Assembly: GCA_002118135.1 (NCBI GenBank)
Contig: BDIU01000380.1
Location: forward strand, 5,710 to 48,904
Reading direction: 5' to 3'
Origin: Trebouxia sp. TZW2008
Taxonomy: Eukaryota > Chlorophyta > Trebouxiophyceae > Trebouxiales > Trebouxiaceae
Length of the DNA stretch: 43,195 bases
Position 1 is the stretch's first letter. Every line of letters starts with the position of its first letter. Of the stretch, positions 40,471-43,195 are shown one piece after another. The position numbers and the translations under genes are program-made. The notes below the pieces were generated by a model. It made no database searches. It had not been told where the DNA came from and saw only the letters and a list, made by a program, of their open reading frames with translations.

Positions 40471-42918
40471 ATGGGACAAGCCATCTCATGCCTGAGTGCG
40501 GATGGTCGCACTCTCCTCACAGCCGCGAACGACGGAGACTTTCAAACTGTTCGACAGGTGAGAAGTCGTCCTGGGTTTTGGGAAAGGCACCGGCGACACG
40601 AGCTTAACACCGTGCTGCTCTCCTTTGTGAGCTGCAGATACTGGCCCAGCACGTAGAGTTAGCAGCATCTGCAGCTTTGCCCAAACAGCGCAATTGCCTG
40701 CACTACGCAGCCGGTAGGTTCTTTGACTAGCACCGTGACTTGCTGGGACGCAATACAGTCCACAGTATCGTTGGACGTTTCAATGCCGGCTCCTGCAGCC
40801 TCGTCTGCAAGAGTGCGAGGGATCATCTCGGACAGCCTTGCCTCATTACCTGTGGCTTGTTGCTGTCTTCCAAGTGCAACGCAATCTTTTGCAGAACCTT
40901 CCTGCCCTGCCAAAGAAGCTGCTTTGCCCTGCAGCACAAGGGCACATCAGGGTGTTGGAAACAGTTTTGACAATCCTAGGGTCAGATTCCCACCAGCAGC
41001 AGCCAGCAAAGAGCCGCTACCGTTTGCGCAAGAAAATTATAAACCAAAAGTCAAGTAAAGGACAGACGCCCCTGGTGGTTGCCTGTGAAACAGGGTGAGC
41101 TAAAGAGGCCTTTGAGAGCACATTTTCCTGCATCAATTTGATAGCAGCTGAACATAGGGTGCCAGCTGTACTTCCCATTCACGCAGAAACAAGTCAGCAT
41201 TACTGCTGTCCTGTAGTGACTGTGTTTTGTGATATGTACATTCGAGGTATGCTACATGTGTCAACAATCCTGTGCAGATTCAATAGCTGGATGTTGATGC
41301 ATGCACTTCACAGCCCTGTTCTGCTTTGCAGGCATGCTTTCTGTGCTCGTTACCTGATAGAGCAAGGTGCAGATATTTATGCTCGTGACAAGAGTTACAG
41401 GCTGGCTTTGCACCATGCTGCTGCAAATGGCAGAGAGCATGTCTTGAAAGTGTTGCTTGACGACAGCATGAGGGTTGCGACACATGATGGCCATGTTGCC
41501 CTGAGAAATGCTCGGAGACATGGCAACAGCTGCAACTGTAGGTGTGCTCGTGGCTTTGATCTGCATATTGCGTGATGCCATCACAGCACTTTTGAGAGGT
41601 GTTTACGTGAGCCGCATCAAGGAATGTCCAGTCTCCCGGTCCTTCTGCTACTGATCTGCTAATGGCTCTCTGTTCACCAAGCCTAGGCTTGACAAATTGC
41701 ACGTATTGTGCTGAAACAGTTGTGTTAACACAGGCTGCCAAATTACAAGCACATGCCAATTTCAAGTTAACAGCGAACTTAAGGCCCAAGGATGCATTGA
41801 TGAGCGTCAATGTAAAGCTGTCTTGATGCAGCCCTCTGAAGCAATCAGATGCAAACTTCATTTCAGCAAATTTTGACAATATGCATGAGTGCAACACAGC
41901 AGTATATGTTGAAATCTACGCTTTTGGAGTTTGATGCAGGTACATAAACAGTCGTGCAGAGAATGGACTGACAGCTTTACACCTAGCAGCCTTTTCTGGT
42001 AGGTTCAGCTGCGTGCAGCTGTTGCTGGCTGCTGGTGCAGACGTGATGGCGGAAACAGTAGACCAGGGTATCAGCAGCATTGTCAATATGCCAGCAGGTA
42101 GCACTGTGCTGCATGCAGCAGTAGCGAGTCACCAAGTGTCAATTGTACAAGCAGTTATCAAGGTGAGCCCTTGTGCCAGAGAGCAGGTGTGGTAGCACTG
42201 ATGCTGCCATAGCCTAGAGGCTGCTGTTGCTGAATTGTTAAGCAGTTGTGAGCATTGTGATCAACCTGTGACGTGGTTATTGTGAATAAGTCACCAATGT
42301 GTCCTACAATATCCTAATCCATCATAGGCAGTCGACAACGTAAGTAATGTGTCTACAAGCCGCTGGACACTCAGCAACACACATAAGTTTACAGAAGAAG
42401 CAAGATACCATCATGCCTGCAATCTCCCTTTCAGGCTGTTTACATGATTTCTCAGACCTTGTATGGCTTATGCTGCAGCTATGGCAAGAATACATATTGG
42501 CAGACAATGCGTCTGAAGCACCTTCATGTGATTTGTCCTGAAGGAAAGAAGCTGATGTAAGTCAGCTCAGTACTTTTGCACCGTCACACAGGCAAATGCT
42601 GATGCTATGAGCGCGCATAACCATACAGAGGCTGGAGCACAAGGCAACGAGCCTGTTGACCTCAGGCTCTTGTGCAACATTCACAGACAGGCACCATCTG
42701 AAGTTGCTTGGGAGAGCGGCTTCAGGGCTGTGGTCAACCTGTTGCAGCCGGCAGTGCCAATGGCACGGGCATTGCGGATGTGTACAGATTCAAGTCAAGG
42801 TACAACTGCTGTGTTGCTCTGCAACTGCTTGAGACCAGGTTCTCATGCTTGTGTGTTTCTCAGTAGCTCCACTGCAAGGTGCAGTTGTGAACAGAGTATG
42901 CCCTCAACACTTTCATAA
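40471..42918 (+). CDS. Ankyrin-repeat protein of the XB3/XBAT type (C-terminus unresolved)
   Basis: My model has exons 40471-40557, 40638-40713, 40935-41094, 41332-41541, 41940-42162, 42592-42799 and tentatively 42864-42918, all phase-consistent with GT-AG introns. The protein opens with MGQAISCL, an N-myristoylation and possible palmitoylation signal, then LLTAANDGDFQTVRQ. Five or six ankyrin repeats follow: NCLHYAAAQGHIRVLETVL; GQTPLVVACETGHAFCARYL then EQGADIYARD; ALHHAAANGREHVLKVLL; GLTALHLAAFSGRFSCVQLL; STVLHAAVASHQVSIVQAVI; and a last one with CNIHRQAPSEVAWESGFRAV. This order, including the long spacer before the last repeats, follows plant XB3-family E3 ubiquitin ligases, which end in a RING finger. 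No RING cysteines are visible by 43195; the tentative last exon ends at a GTAGGT donor. The gene may run on past the window, or the RING is absent. Confidence 0.85.
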
Positions 42919-43195
42919 GTAGGTATCACCATCCAGAAATTTGCAAATGAGCTTTGCTCAGGGTTCAATTGTCCTGGCATTGAAGTGCCTTCCTGGCCCC
43001 AATGCATTGTTGACAAGCTCGCTTCTGTTTGCATTTGAAAATACTTGTGCCATCAAACATGTCAGCAGCGCTGTTTATCATGCCTGAACAAGATGTGTGG
43101 TCTGCTTGCTCTTCCAATAGTATGCTGGCCATGGTCAGCTGCAACTTGTCAGAGTATGTGGTGATGAAACACCTTTGCCGAAATCGGCGCACTGT
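42919..43195. other. Right edge, nothing recognised
   Basis: It may be intron of the ankyrin gene. No exon is identified. Confidence 0.35.

Noticed and set aside
41280..41897. 205-codon minus-strand frame
   Set aside because: Antisense shadow of the ankyrin gene exon 4 and the following intron.

Overview
The window looks like nuclear DNA of a eukaryote of the green lineage, most likely a green alga. Three genes at the right end carry short introns (mostly GT-AG, one apparent GC-AG). One of them encodes an N-myristoylation-type ankyrin protein of the plant XB3/XBAT kind, and an internal gene pairs BAH and PHD domains like the plant proteins EBS and SHL. I cannot name the species. Two N's at 5624-5625 mark an unresolved join.

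Layout. (1) 1-34.5 kb is a repeat-rich tract with isolated, mostly intronless genes. Its commonest repeat is a ~19-20 bp AGCT-rich minisatellite (TGTCAGCTCAGCTGCAA-like). It occurs in blocks of both orientations at 1.4-1.9, 11.1-11.5, 13.6-14.5, 19.4-20.0, 23.2-23.75, 24.4-24.8, 27.6-28.2, 30.2-32.2 and 32.9-33.7 kb. Often a ~300 bp 'head' sequence is attached. There are also a ~170-250 bp satellite (0.7-1.26 and 20.2-21.5 kb), a ~220 bp satellite (26.2-27.1 kb), a ~600 bp family (7.1-9.25 kb), a tRNA-like SINE-type insert (29.4-29.7 kb), a LINE endonuclease remnant and several broken gene fragments. (2) 36-43 kb is ordinary gene space: a 2,3-bisphosphoglycerate-dependent phosphoglycerate mutase (+), an HSL-type alpha/beta hydrolase (-) and an ankyrin-repeat gene (+).

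Genes inside the repeat tract: a DNA cytosine-5 methyltransferase with virus-like layout (3472-4560, +); a tyrosine recombinase of the type seen in virophages and Polinton-like viruses, broken at the N gap (5408-6406, -); an immunity-related-GTPase-like protein (12495-13271, -); a gene with a giant-virus-type zinc finger plus C-terminal domain (14876-15766, +), with a truncated second copy of its promoter and 5' end at 18.9-19.2 kb; an unknown protein with a possible SAP-like C-terminus (16352-16954, -); and a BAH-PHD chromatin reader (24799-25827, -).

The most interesting structure is a ~325 bp inverted repeat, roughly 90 % identical by eye, at 1925-2250 and 32551-32876. It encloses all of these genes. 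It could be the terminal repeats of a ~31-32 kb mobile or endogenous-virus-like element carrying an integrase, a DNA methyltransferase, a chromatin reader and a GTPase. It could equally be two oppositely oriented copies of a dispersed repeat. No capsid, packaging ATPase, polymerase or helicase gene is visible, so any viral ancestor is incomplete here.
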